Under the pieces are notes generated by a model. The model was not told the origin of the DNA and made no database searches. It saw only the letters and a list, made by a program, of their open reading frames with translations. A DNA stretch of 64,000 nt from Zeugodacus cucurbitae (lineage: Eukaryota; Arthropoda; Insecta; Diptera; Tephritidae). Shown here in pieces: positions 1-10,659 of this stretch (the stretch's first letter is position 1; the number at the start of each line of letters is the position of its first letter). Location of the stretch: the NCBI RefSeq assembly GCF_028554725.1, contig NC_071668.1:2914001-2978000 (forward strand). Reading direction: 5' to 3'. The translations under genes and the position numbers were made by a program.

Positions 1-2944
1 TCAGTTGTGAGACCTTGGTCAGCAGCTCCAAGCAGTCGCTTTTATTTTGTGGACATTAATATTGTAATAACAATAAGCGACACAGCGCCAGAGGTCAATT
101 TGAGTTTGAGAAAAGGTTGGCTATTATGCGATGCGGCGGCGGGGTGAGGGGCATGCAGAGCCAAACTTAGCTGCCTAAAAAACACATGCATGTGCCGCAT
201 GTTGCGACAAACTCCAATGCCAACAGTTTGCTGTGACGCTGGCTGGTGGTGGTGACACTGGCGTCTGTGCTGGCGCTATGCGCGGCAGTGGAGGCGGCGG
301 GGGCAGCGGTGGTGTCTCTGCCGTTCTTCACTAACGACTGGCTTTTGTGTACAATGTGGGAGCGCGCTGTGATTTTCGTGTGCTTCACATTCTTTTATTT
401 ATTCATAATTTTATTCTTAGCGCTGCTCTTGTTTTAGTATTTGTTGTTGCTTGCTGCTTTGCTTAAGGGTCTGCATGCGCCATTTTTTATTTACTGTTTG
501 CTTTGTTGCTGCTGATTTTCGGGAAGTACTCCCCGCTGTGGTCTAAAAAACACAACGTCACTTTCGCAGCAAAAACAAATGCGACAAATGCGACAAAACT
601 AAAACAACAACAACAACAAATACTCGTATGCCAGCAATGAATTGTTTCGAACAAAACAGCAGCGGCAATTTAGCGCAAAGTTAGCGGTTAGTCGTACAGC
701 TAAAAGGCAGTCAACGCGTTTTACATCCAGCTGTGCGAAGCTTATAAATTCGTTGAAAAGTCACATTGGACGCGCTCCTTCAGCGCCGGCCGACACCAAG
801 TGTCACTGTGTTGCACCTTTGGCGCGCGGATTTCGTGTGTGAATTGTTTTACGAAGGATTTTTCGCTTTTTTTCGAACACATTTTTAATATTTTCTGCTT
901 CTACACTTTAACATTTTATTTGCTTCTGCATGGCGCTCCAACACGCCAAAATACACATACGCTTAATCCGCACACATTTCGTTATGGCCAACGAGTAAGC
1001 GCTTTTATTTGCATCATTTTATTATATGACATGGCTTATACCTTTATAAGTGGATATTTCTATATGAGTATTACATTTCATATCATATCATTTAAGACAA
1101 TGGCATTGTAGGCCGCCGCCACCGCCGCCGCCGCATTCAGCGATCTCCAGCAGCGTGGCGACTAAATAAAATCAAGTAAAGACAAAGAATGTCTGACTAC
1201 TGCTGGCTCGATTGCAATTTACGAGCGAAACGCTGAGGAGCTGGTGGCAATAGCGTTGACCGTTGACTGCTGCAGTTGGCAATGCTTACCGTTAATATTT
1301 ACATTAACGCTGCCACTGCGCTTAGGTGCCGGCTTCTTTTGCTGCAGAGGGTAGCAGTGGCGGGGCAGCAATTTCCGCGAGTCACACATGCAATAATGCA
1401 TATGTTAAACTTGTGAACAACAACAACAACAAAGAACATTTAAATTATGCTCGAAGACATTTAAAAATGAGCTTTAACGCCCTCACGTTTTTAAAAAACA
1501 ATCATATATGCACATATGAATATGTACATATTCACTTTTGTATGTATGTATGTATATACATAAATAATTTATGCTTTGGCAACTTTTTCTGCATAAAACT
1601 CGCAATTAATAATTACAATTCCATTAAACCGTTGTGCAAATGTTATTAACTTAACGAATCAGCGATTTTGAGTGTTTTGTTTTATGCGCAGCAGGTGTGA
1701 ACTCAGACAGTCTTAAGAAAGGAAGGTCAGCATGGAAGCTTTACACTTGCCATTAAACATGAAATATTTATGCAAATTCGCGCTCGGATGCTGGGCAATC
1801 TTTATTTAGACTGGCGCGAGAGTTTTGATTTATTAAAAAAAAATATATATATATATACTATATAACGGGAGTATTTATTGTGGTGATATAAAGTTTTATG
1901 ATTTTTGTGAAGAAAGGGTTTCTGTTACAATTAAGTAGATAATCGAAATTTTGCTCACCCTTTCTTTGTAATAAAAATTTAAGCACATACTCTCATATTA
2001 GCCTTGTAACTTGATGAGCCATAAATCTAAATCAGCATAATTGAAAGTAAAAGCCGTTAGTCAAAGAAAATTTCCATTAATGACGCATCATGTGGTCAGC
2101 TATTGCAAAGCGCTGCAGACTAGACACAGTGACTTGGCTAATAAACTGCCAAAAAAGTGTTCACACATAAAATAAAAATTTAATATGCGTGTATTCATGT
2201 AAATATGTATGTTTGGTATGTTACGCAAATACAACGCTGACTCATTGCAACCACAGTTTCAGCTACCAACAGTTAACAGTTTAAGATTCACATATGAATG
2301 TACATATGTAAATAGGAATGTATATGTGCCTGTGTGTGATGGGAAAAAACGCAACAGAAGTTGCTCAACGCTAATTTTCATATCAGAGACACAGATCTAA
2401 TGTTGCGGTTTTATTGACTTTTGAGAGTGTCATAATTTAAAATTCGATTGTCAGTATTTTTGGGGATTTATTTCAAGTTTCAAGTGGCAGATTTAGTGCT
2501 TGTTGCTTTACGAACAGTGGCAGCTGCTGTTGCGGTTGGCATTCAGTTAAAGTATGATTAAGAAGAATGAATTATATTTTTGCTAAAATATTTTTTTTTC
2601 TTGAAACTGAACAATACGAATATATGCATTGAAAGGTTACTTGTCACACATGTTATATAAAAACAGTTAGCTGAATTTACTTAAACAAAAGATTTTGCTT
2701 CAAATACTGTATAAAGAATATAATATGTGCGGGTTAACTAACTAGACTTTCATATCGCTTTCAATTTTGATTTGCACACTGCGCATAGTTGTTGTTTTTG
2801 TTTTTGCTCTTTCACCGCCAACGAGAAGGCGTTGCTAATATCATTTGTGTGCCATTTTTATTGATAGCAGCACAATTTAATATCTACCATTTTATTATTT
2901 ACTATTTTTTCACATATTTACTTTATTGTATTTTTGTTGTTTTT
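1..2944. other. Upstream region of drm, no gene recognised
   Basis: No open frame here looks like a protein-coding exon; the short ORFs overlap on both strands and start in low-complexity sequence. Visible content: a GT-rich/GC-rich patch near 240-310, CAACAA runs near 600-620 and 1420-1435, a GCC-repeat patch at about 1111-1135, and AT-rich TATA/CATA simple repeats around 1535-1560 and 1840-1865. If drm has a 5' untranslated first exon, this interval would contain its promoter and intron, but I cannot place them. Confidence 0.4.
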
Positions 2945-2963
2945 TTTTCTCCTGTCTTTGTAG
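2945..2963 (+). promoter_or_regulatory. drm: Candidate 3' splice site ahead of the drm leader
   Basis: A long T/C tract runs into CTGTCTTTGTAG ending at 2963, a good insect acceptor. An untranslated first exon of drm could splice here, making 2964-4220 the second exon. No matching donor is identified, and transcription could instead begin inside the leader, for example at initiator-like TCAGTC/TCAGTT around 3590-3599. Confidence 0.35.
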
Positions 2964-3999
2964 AATTCCGTCATAAAAGAATCAGCCCACCAACGCTAAC
3001 GAAAACGCCTACATACAATCACACACACACGCAAGAGCAATAGTCACTTGCATATGTGTGCGTAACAAACAACAATAACAACAACAACAAACAGCGTTTA
3101 AACATTATTATACAACGATAGGCCAACAACAGTAAAAACAATAATAACAGCGCGGCAACAAATATTAACGACACAGCGTTCATCATAAAAAGTAGCAACA
3201 AAAAGTGTGTAAACAACTACTAAAACGAGCCAACAACACAACGAAAAACAACTACAAATTAAGTACGCGCACACACACGTTTGGTTTGGTCGAGAAATAA
3301 AGTGTCAAAGCAAAGCGATTTAAATCACTTCGCCGCCGCCGACACCAACGCGTTGACATAAGCAACAACAACAACGAATTGTCGTTAGCGTTAAAAAGCG
3401 TTTCACATAGCGACCACCCTCCACTAGAAAAAAGCTAGCGTTATTACTGTTATCGGCCGCGTAGCACCAATACGAGTGCACCGAAAGCAACAGTACACGA
3501 CTAATAGTAGTGTTGAATAGTTGAGCGCAACGATAACTAATACGCTCGTAATTAGCGCGCACTCAGCAAGCAGTCAGCACGTCGCGCTATCAGTCAGTTG
3601 ATTTGTTCGTTTAGGAACCGCGCGTCGTCATACGTCATACGTCGCACGTCGCGCATCGTCGACTACTCGTGTTGCCTAGCCAACTCCCCCGCTTTTTTGA
3701 GCTAACGGTGATATTTTCACTACTTGTTTTAATTAACGCTAGCGCTAACTGAGCGAAATTGCGCTTTGTCTTAGCGTTAAAGTAATCATTACGATTCTAT
3801 TTGGGAGCGCGAGCGCCAAAGCCTAATCAGCAAAGTCGAGTGCACACACACACACACTCACGCGCGCTTAACTCGCATAAAACAACAACAGAGGCACACA
3901 CATACACACCCACACAAGTGCATTCTGTACAGCAGCAGAAGCAGAAGCAGAATCAACAGCAGCAGCAACAGCAACAGCAAAGCCAAAAGCAACGACAAA
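2964..3999 (+). other. drm: Probable 5' untranslated leader of drm
   Basis: CAA/CA-rich sequence leading into the drm start codon. The only upstream ATG is at 3054, opening a three-codon uORF that stops at 3063-3065. From 3057 to 3999 there is no ATG in any frame, although random sequence would have one about every 64 bases. This depletion is what a translated mRNA leader shows, so most or all of the stretch is probably transcribed. A (CA)n run at 3843-3857 and CAG/CAA repeats at 3930-3980 precede the start. The exact 5' end is unknown. Confidence 0.55.
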
Positions 4000-6059
4000 A
4001 TGTTCGCTGTAATGAGAATCGACAACGATGACTGCCGGTCGGATTTCCGCCGCAAGATGCGTCCAAAGTGTGAGTTCATTTGCAAGTATTGCCAGCGGCG
4101 TTTCAACAAACCCTACAATCTGATGATACACGAGCGCACCCACAAATCACCCGAAATCACGTACTCCTGCGAGGTTTGCGGCAAATATTTCAAGCAACGC
4201 GACAATCTGCGTCAACACAGGTGAGTGACAATACATTTTTTAATTCAATAAGAATTAGGCGAAGAAAAAGGCTTTAATTTAAGAGAAAAAGTACTTCAAA
4301 AATGAAGAAATGCAATAAGCAAAGGTTTTGCATGAAAAAAAAATCTCCAAAAAGTTTTTAAAGATTTTGATCAAAAGTTATGTTTTCTTGATAAAACGTT
4401 TTAAATAGCTTCGAAAAAGTCATAAAAACTAAAAATTTAAATATTTAGGAACGCAATTAGCAAAAGTGTGTGTGTAAATAAATTCAGTTTGCCGACGCCT
4501 CGCAGCAATTAGTAGAAGCACAACAAAAAAAAGCGAAAAATCCTCAATTGAAGTGTGTAGCTATGCATTTTGCATGATTGGGCAGTTCCAAATTCGCTTA
4601 TTGTTTCAAAAAGTGTGAAGTTTAGACTGCAATATTTTGAGGGCGAGGTGCGTTCGAATTTGCCGTCGTGAAAGATTGTCGTTTAATTTTAAAAGTGTTT
4701 CTATACAAAGTAAAGTCTGCATAGTTCTTCCAAGAATAAACTTGATTTGCAGAAACTGACTTGAAAATGCTAAGAAATAGATATTTGGAAGTAAATTGTT
4801 ATTTTTTGCCTACAAATTACAGTTGAACTTCCATAACTCGAATTTCTATAATTCGTAGTTCTCCATAACTCGGTCTTTTGAATTGGTAATAGAAGTAAAA
4901 TTTCATACAAATTACCGTTCATAACTCGAAGTTTTTTTGTGAATTATGGTGATTCGAATTAGGGAAGTTCAACTGTAATTGAAAAGTTTGCTTTCTAAAA
5001 TTTTTAAATTAGTTTCTAATTCGTATGCGGCCTTTCAAAGGCTTTTATAAAAATATTCTCAGGAAATTAAAAATAAAACTGGTTTAAAAATACTATTATC
5101 AAGAGATCTTCTCTCATAAGTTTAAGAACGTACGGCCTTAGGCGAGCGAGCTTTTCTTTCTCTGAAACTTTCAAAACTGAAGACAAGTTTTCACCAATTT
5201 CCAAAGATATGTTTTCTATTTGGCAGAAGAAACTTAATATAATATTCTTAATATTTGATTTTTGAGACTCACACATTATAAGTTACCAGCTCAATATGTA
5301 AGCTAAATATATAAAATAAGAAGAAATATTGAAAAATAAAAGAGGTCTTCTTCTTGGTCTCATTAATTAATTTAATATTTTTCCTCAAATGAGATAAAAT
5401 TTGGGAGATTTTTTTCTCATTAGCAAAATTTTTCACATATACATATGTACATTTACATATAAATAAAGTAGCTGTAAATATTATAAAAGTTTAAAATTTT
5501 TCAAAATATCGAGGAACATTTTGGAAGTACTTTGCTTATTGAGTTTTTATCATTTCTTTTATTTATTTATTATGGATTTATTCTATTTTTAAATTAATTG
5601 TTGTATATTTTTACGGGTATTATATATATTTTATTTTTTATAACTATTTTTCTTTAATAATAAATAAATATATGTCTAAAAGTATTTGGTGTAAGTGGAG
5701 AATTGTATTCATGTTCATATGTTTATTTGTATATTTTACAATCGAGATCATATAACTTATATCTATGGCTTGAGCAGATAAAGATTATGCGCTTATGTAA
5801 TATAAATAAATTTGCTTAAACACACACATTCAAAAATATATACAAACATATATGAACATATATAAATATATACTTTCCACAGCTCACGGTTATTTAATTT
5901 CGATTGTCTTTTATATGCAAATATTATATTATGACTGTGAATATTATATTTTAAGCAATGTATTGTATAAATTATTATGCCTAAATATCACATTCTCAAT
6001 TTTTGTTTCTGTTCTCTATTTATTCTATTTGTAGATGTAGTCAATGTGTATGGCGATAA
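4000..6059 (+). CDS. drm: Drumstick (Drm), odd-skipped-family zinc-finger protein; join(4000..4220,6035..6059)
   Basis: The two exons encode 81 residues, the length I know for Drosophila Drm. Seen: a basic N-terminus; finger 1, a C2H2 finger at residues 26-48 (Cys28, Cys31, His44, His48); finger 2 from residue 55 with Cys57, Cys60 and His73, completed by Cys78 in the tail, so C2HC rather than C2H2. The start ATG at 4000 is the first ATG after a 943-nt ATG-free leader, with AAA in front. The exon 1 donor is CACAG|GTGAGT at 4220/4221; exon 2 follows a pyrimidine-rich tract ending TTTGTAG at 6034. Known for the family: Drm acts in the nucleus by binding Lines through its first finger, which relieves Lines repression of Bowl in hindgut, epidermis and leg segmentation. 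Bowl itself is encoded about 47 kb away on the opposite strand. No truncation is seen. Confidence is very high because the fingers, length and C-terminal tail all match. Confidence 0.97.
4221..6034 (+). other. drm: Intron of drm
   Basis: GT-AG intron of 1,814 bp in phase 2 (AG|A within an arginine codon). It is AT-rich throughout, especially at 5400-6000, and contains one MITE at 4820-4975. The short ORF on the minus strand near 5070-5276 lies in AT-rich sequence and is not supported as a gene. Confidence 0.93.
4820..4975. mobile_element. 156-bp pogo/Tc1-like MITE in the drm intron
   Basis: The two ends are inverted copies: CAGTTGAACTTCC... at 4820 and ...GGAAGTTCAACTG ending at 4975. Similarity continues inward over about 30 bp with a few mismatches. 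Both ends are flanked by TA (4818-4819 and 4976-4977), the target duplication of the IS630-Tc1-mariner superfamily. CAG termini suggest the pogo branch. The motif ATAACTCGA/ATAATTCG recurs several times inside, as subterminal repeats. There is no coding capacity, so it is non-autonomous. Confidence 0.85.
6035..6059 (+). CDS. drm: Second coding exon of drm (25 nt)
   Basis: Completes the Arg74 codon (AG from exon 1 plus A at 6035), then encodes CSQCVWR and a TAA stop at 6057-6059. It is too short for ORF prediction and was found by following the reading phase across the intron. The acceptor is preceded by a strong T/C tract from about 5995. The seven-residue tail supplies the last zinc ligand (Cys78) of the C2HC second finger. 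Confidence 0.95.
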
Positions 6060-6360
6060 ACAGCAAAACGCCAGCTCAAATTTTACGCACTTCTTCTCTC
6101 ATGCACTTAAATTAAAGAAAAAAACGCAAAAGCAAAACTGAAAAAAAACATATGAAACAATATAAATAAATGACATATCTACATACAAAAATCAAGCAAA
6201 ATCAAGATATTTGAAAAAAAGTAAGCACAAATGTTGCACACACGCACGCACGCTCTTGCACTTTGCACGCATACAATAACAACTACAACAACAGCAATAT
6301 TTTTGTGAAATATTTAAATATACAATAATAATAATTGAATAAATAAAATAAAGAGGACTT
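6060..6360 (+). other. drm: drm 3' untranslated region (proximal)
   Basis: AT/A-rich sequence after the drm stop codon. AATAAA hexamers lie at 6165-6170 and, as three overlapping copies, at 6338-6352, followed by GT-rich sequence around 6405-6450. The 3' end is inferred from these signals only; further hexamers near 6958-6968 could extend the transcript. Confidence 0.55.
6338..6352 (+). terminator. drm: Clustered polyadenylation signals, probable drm 3' end
   Basis: Three overlapping AATAAA hexamers start at 6338, 6342 and 6347. A GT/T-rich stretch about 55-100 bases downstream could be the downstream element. A single hexamer at 6165 is an alternative, earlier signal. Confidence 0.45.
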
Positions 6361-7140
6361 TGCACGGCAAACGATCTTTATGTGATGGCTCCTCGTCGCG
6401 GCATTTGTTTGGTGAACGGCACACTTTGATTGGTTGAAGTTTGATTAAGCATAAACTTGTGGTGATTGGTTCTATTGTCAGCGGCAGCAGCAATAAGTGA
6501 AGCTTCCATAAGCGCCAACTCAATGAAAGTTAACTGTAAATATACATAGAATATATATGAGCTGAGCGTGAGCACAATTTCCCAAAGTTTCTCGGCAGTT
6601 TGGTGAGTGGTGCAACAACACTTTTCCCAACAAATTTTATTATAAGCACAATATCATAGCACTCATTGCATTCTTGCACTTGGAAAAATGGAAAAATATT
6701 GCACACATACACACATATAAATCATATTATTGGCACATCCACAACTATATAGAAATTTATATACATTGCTGTGTATATAATAATAAATAATAGTTCATCA
6801 GCATTCGTTCTCCTTCATTGTGTACACTCCGTGTGGCACACAAGACGCAAGGATGTTCGTATGTTGGCTTATAGTGATGCACAAACATAAATACAGCCAT
6901 GCAACAATATTCACTCATTCTACCACAAAATAAGAAGTGATCTGCATTAAGCTAAAAAAATAAATAAATATGTAAATCTATTCTTTGTTTTGCTATAGAA
7001 GTATGCACATGGATACTTGTGGACGCATTTAAAAAACAAAAACAATTCATATGCATATGTATGTGTGTAACGAAAAGCACAGCCAATGCTTGAACTAATT
7101 ACGCAACTGGAATAACAGTATATAAGCAAGTACACTAACA

Positions 7141-7720
7141 ACATACAACAGCAGAACCATCCAAAAGCCTCGATCCAACGTCAATAGACCAACAACTGCC
7201 TGCGCCACAATTGAATACTTCAGCTAATAACCACAACAACATCATCAACAACATCAATATTTTCTACAGCGTTGGCCAGAAAGCGCAATTAAGCGATGAC
7301 TTTTTGCGCTTTTAAACCACAGAGCCACGCAACGTCGTCGAAAACCAGCGTCGAAAGCGGAGAAGAAGCAGCAGCAGCAGCGGCAGCCAAACGAAGAAAT
7401 CTTCACCAGCAATGCATGAGTCATGCGCCAGCAACAACAAATTTTACAGTCAACTCTACAACTTCACACACACACACACACACACACTCACACACCAGCA
7501 AATAGTATCGAGCGTGCAATGTCAGCAAATCAGCGTCGTCCAGTGCCGCAAACGGGAGTGCCTGCTGTGTCTGCAAGCTGCAGCGGGCGCGGTTGGGCCG
7601 AGGGGCAGCCAATGCAAGCGCGCACACACAAACACTTCGCCACGCAACGGATGAAACGCATCGTTTTGCAGCAACAGCAACAACCAGCGGTGTGTGTTCC
7701 CTCAGCTAATACTGTCTGTG
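7141..7720 (+). other. Exon-like CAA/CAG-rich segment, function unknown
   Basis: It stands out from its AT-rich flanks by composition and resembles a transcribed, spliced region. One frame is open from 7137 to a TAA at about 7312-7314 and reads like low-complexity insect protein (Asn/Gln-rich, ending SVGQKAQLSDDFLRF), but has no ATG. An overlapping frame from the ATG at 7296 gives 69 residues with a poly-Ala run. A (CA)n tract lies at 7465-7487. It could be a distal part of the drm 3' UTR, a noncoding RNA exon or chance; no splice sites convinced me. Confidence 0.25.
7465..7487. repeat. (CA)n microsatellite
   Basis: An uninterrupted CA run of 23 bases, extended by a few imperfect CA units to about 7496. 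Confidence 0.95.
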
Positions 7721-7779
7721 TGCAGCGCTTATGTAATTTCGTCAATAATCATAATAATTTAATAATTTTTATTATATTA

Positions 7780-8660
7780 TATAATTTTTTTTTATGACTT
7801 TATTACTCATCTTTTGTTTGTTATTAAAATTTCTAATTTTCTTGTTAAAAAATTTCTCTCCGCTTTTAAGCTGTCCTCTAATTATTTAAGCGCTTGTTTA
7901 TTATTTTTAAAATTTTCAAAAAAAAAAAAATTTTGCATTTTGAGTTAAGTTTTGAGATAAGAAAATGTGCACTCTTCAAGTAATGTTTATGCAGTATGTA
8001 ACAGTAATGCGTTGCCTATTAAATATGTAAGCATTTTTGAAGCGTTTGCATGCACTCGACTACTTGCCACTTGCCGTTGGCCCCCACGATTCTCTTGAAT
8101 TGTCTCTCCACATTTAAGACTTATCTCGTGGAAATTACGAGTATTATAGAAATGAAATAATCACTTACTAATACACACACACACCCAAACCAACACACAT
8201 ACATACAAGAATTAAGTTATATGAAAAAAAGTTGAAAATAATAAAAGCGAAAGCGAAAGTGAAAATGTGAGAAGCAGTGAAAATTTTGTAAACGAAATGT
8301 GAACGCAAATGCTTTCGGTATGTTGCAATAAGATTGTATGTACTCCATGTCAATGCGTACATTTAATTTAATAAAATGTTTATTTGATTTTCATTATTTA
8401 TACTATACTATATTATTATTACAATGTATTACGTATTACGATGGCTTAACAATTCCATATGATAAAAACAAAAACAAAAAACAAAATTAATTATACATAT
8501 TTTTTAATTAATTGATAATTAATTGCAAACTATCAGTTGAATGAATTCCTTAATTAAATATAATTAATTAATAATTTACTTATAATAAATAATAAATAAT
8601 AAAAAAATTAAAAAAAAAAATATTGTTTTTATTAAAAGTTTAAATTATAAAAGTTGTTAT
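7780..8660. repeat. Very AT-rich low-complexity spacer
   Basis: Long A and T runs (for example at about 7918-7930) and TTAATTAA-type patches between 8480 and 8600. Short CA/GA-rich passages occur at 8170-8260. No gene or transposon signature is recognised. Confidence 0.7.
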
Positions 8661-9424
8661 TAGGAACTTTCAGGTTGGTAATTTTAGATTTTAACATTAA
8701 ACACTAGGAAACAAACACGATTTTAGCATATAAATAGTTCTTCTAAATACTGCTTTTTTGTGCTCACGGAGGTACAACCCTGAATTGCACAAAATTTGAT
8801 CGTACTGTTCTCTATCGGTAGCATAAAATCACCCATTTAAGAACAATCAGAGATGAGACTACGATATTATTGACTTTTGAAATAGATCCTTTGAAATTCG
8901 ACTAAAGGTCATATAAACAAGTTCGAAACTACTATCCAGATATTATAGATCTTTTACATCAGTACGACAGCACCGCGGATCAAATGATTTTCCAGTATTT
9001 GTCCCATCCATAGTCCATATATTAGTTACTAGTTAATACATAAAATTTTAAGAAATTGAATCAACCACCTGGAAATTAAGCAATTTGAAAACAGATTATT
9101 CCAAAAGCTTTGATATACATTGAATATGAGAGTTCGAATTTACCAAACTTCATTCATTCATCCAATCCGATCGCATATACTTTTGAAACGTTGCGAAGTG
9201 TAATGACTTTCTACCATGTAAAGGCATACAACTAAAAATCCGAGTGAAACAGTTTAATTTGGAACTACGGGGTTGTTCCTCAGTACAAAGAGAGTTAATT
9301 TCATCATATTGGTCAACATCACTGGGGCAGGTTTTAGATTGTTACGCTATCTAATGATAATTTCCTTTTACAATTTTTCGAATTATTACAAAGAAGTCGA
9401 CCCAAATCTTCCCTTAACCATATT

Positions 9425-10127
9425 TAGATGAAAGAGCCAGGGGCAACCCCAACTATCATGTTTAAGAAGTGTTTCGACGAGTGGAAAAAGCGCTGACATT
9501 AGGGCATAATAAAGAATGGGGACTATTTTAAAGGGGATAACATTGAACAAGTCCTCTCTCGACTAACAAAAACTAAACTCTACAAGTCCCTCATCATTCC
9601 CGTCCTACTTTATGGTGCAGAAGCGTGGACGGTGTCAACATCCGATGAGACGACACTAGGAGTATTCGAGAGAAAGGTTTTGCGGAAGATTTATGGTCCC
9701 TTAAACATTGGCAACGGTGAATACCACAGAAGATCGAATGATGAGCTGTATCTGTTGTTCGACGACATTGACATAGTCCAGCGAATAAAAAGACAGCGGC
9801 TACGCTGCCTGGGTCAAGTTGTTCGAATGGACGAAAGTGCCCCACCTCTGAAAGTTTTCGACGCAGTACCCGCTGGTGGAAGCCGAGGAAGAGGGAGACA
9901 TCCACTCCGATGGAAGGACTAGGTGGAGAAGGACTTGTCTTCACTTGGTATTACCAATTGGCGCCAAACTGCCAAAAGGAGAGATGCGTGGCGCGCTGTT
10001 GTGGACTCGGCTATAACCGCGTAAGCTGTGTCTACGCCAGTCAAGAAGAAGAAGAACATTGATTTAGACGATAAATAAATATTTGTTAAAAAAACGAAAA
10101 TTTCCGGTATTTTTTGAACACACCTCA
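9425..10127 (+). mobile_element. 3' end of a mariner element, split by a retroelement
   Basis: 9455-9546 encodes a degraded mariner transposase C-terminus: FKKCFDEWKKR, stop codons, then NGDYFKGDN in another frame. The coding text resumes at 10055 as NIDLDDK and a TAA, followed by the terminal sequence ending GAACACACCTCA at 10127 and a TA. The same terminus occurs at 22683 and 48106. The gap 9547-10054 is a later insertion. The 5' part of the element is missing or unrecognisable. It is inactive. Confidence 0.8.
9547..10054 (+). mobile_element. 5'-truncated non-LTR retrotransposon fragment (RTE-like), copy 1
   Basis: It encodes the C-terminal end of a reverse transcriptase: LLYGAEAW, a VFERKVLRKIYGPLN block, LRCLGQVVRMD, GSRGRGRHPLRWKD, then an in-frame stop at 9920-9922 and readable sequence beyond it. 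This arrangement is typical of the region after the RT domain in insect RTE-type LINEs. The insert ends in a short AAG-repeat tail, as RTE elements often end in simple repeats. An 8-bp duplication, AACATTGA, flanks it (9539-9546 and 10055-10062). It has no endonuclease or catalytic RT domain, so it is a dead fragment. Confidence 0.85.
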
Positions 10128-10659
10128 TATACAGAATTGCAGCTCTTTGGTTAGTTCTATCTTACCTATGTATATCTGTTAATCTGAATGAAATTATTCG
10201 AGAACACGACTGAATACTAAGCATTCCTATGCGGTCTAAGGTCTGGTTTCTAACTTAATCGCTGGATGTCTGGATTATTTCTAACAGTAGACTACTCTTC
10301 AAATATAAGAGACCATAAGGTACTTGAAAGCACAAATTGAATCAAGTCGAGGTCGGGTTGATTCATATACAATTCTATAGAAATACAATTTGAAGACAGA
10401 ACATACTCTAAGAATATCGGATCGGATGACTATGATACAGTTTACAGCCCAAACACGAATTGTGTACGAGCACTCTTCTGTCAATATTATGGCTCATTTA
10501 TTTACACCCTTTTAAATAAATTCACACATTTCGCTAAGAAAGTGCTCTGGGGGTTGCCTAACGCACCAGTGGTCACTTGCACTTGAGAACACCATGCCAA
10601 GCGGAAAAGTAATATATAAACATACACCTCAGCATGTCTGAAAACATATAAATATTTAT

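Noticed and set aside
3801..4031. 76-codon ORF overlapping the drm start with a poly-Q run
   Set aside because: It starts at TTG; the region has no ATG, and the Q run comes from CAG/CAA repeats in the leader.
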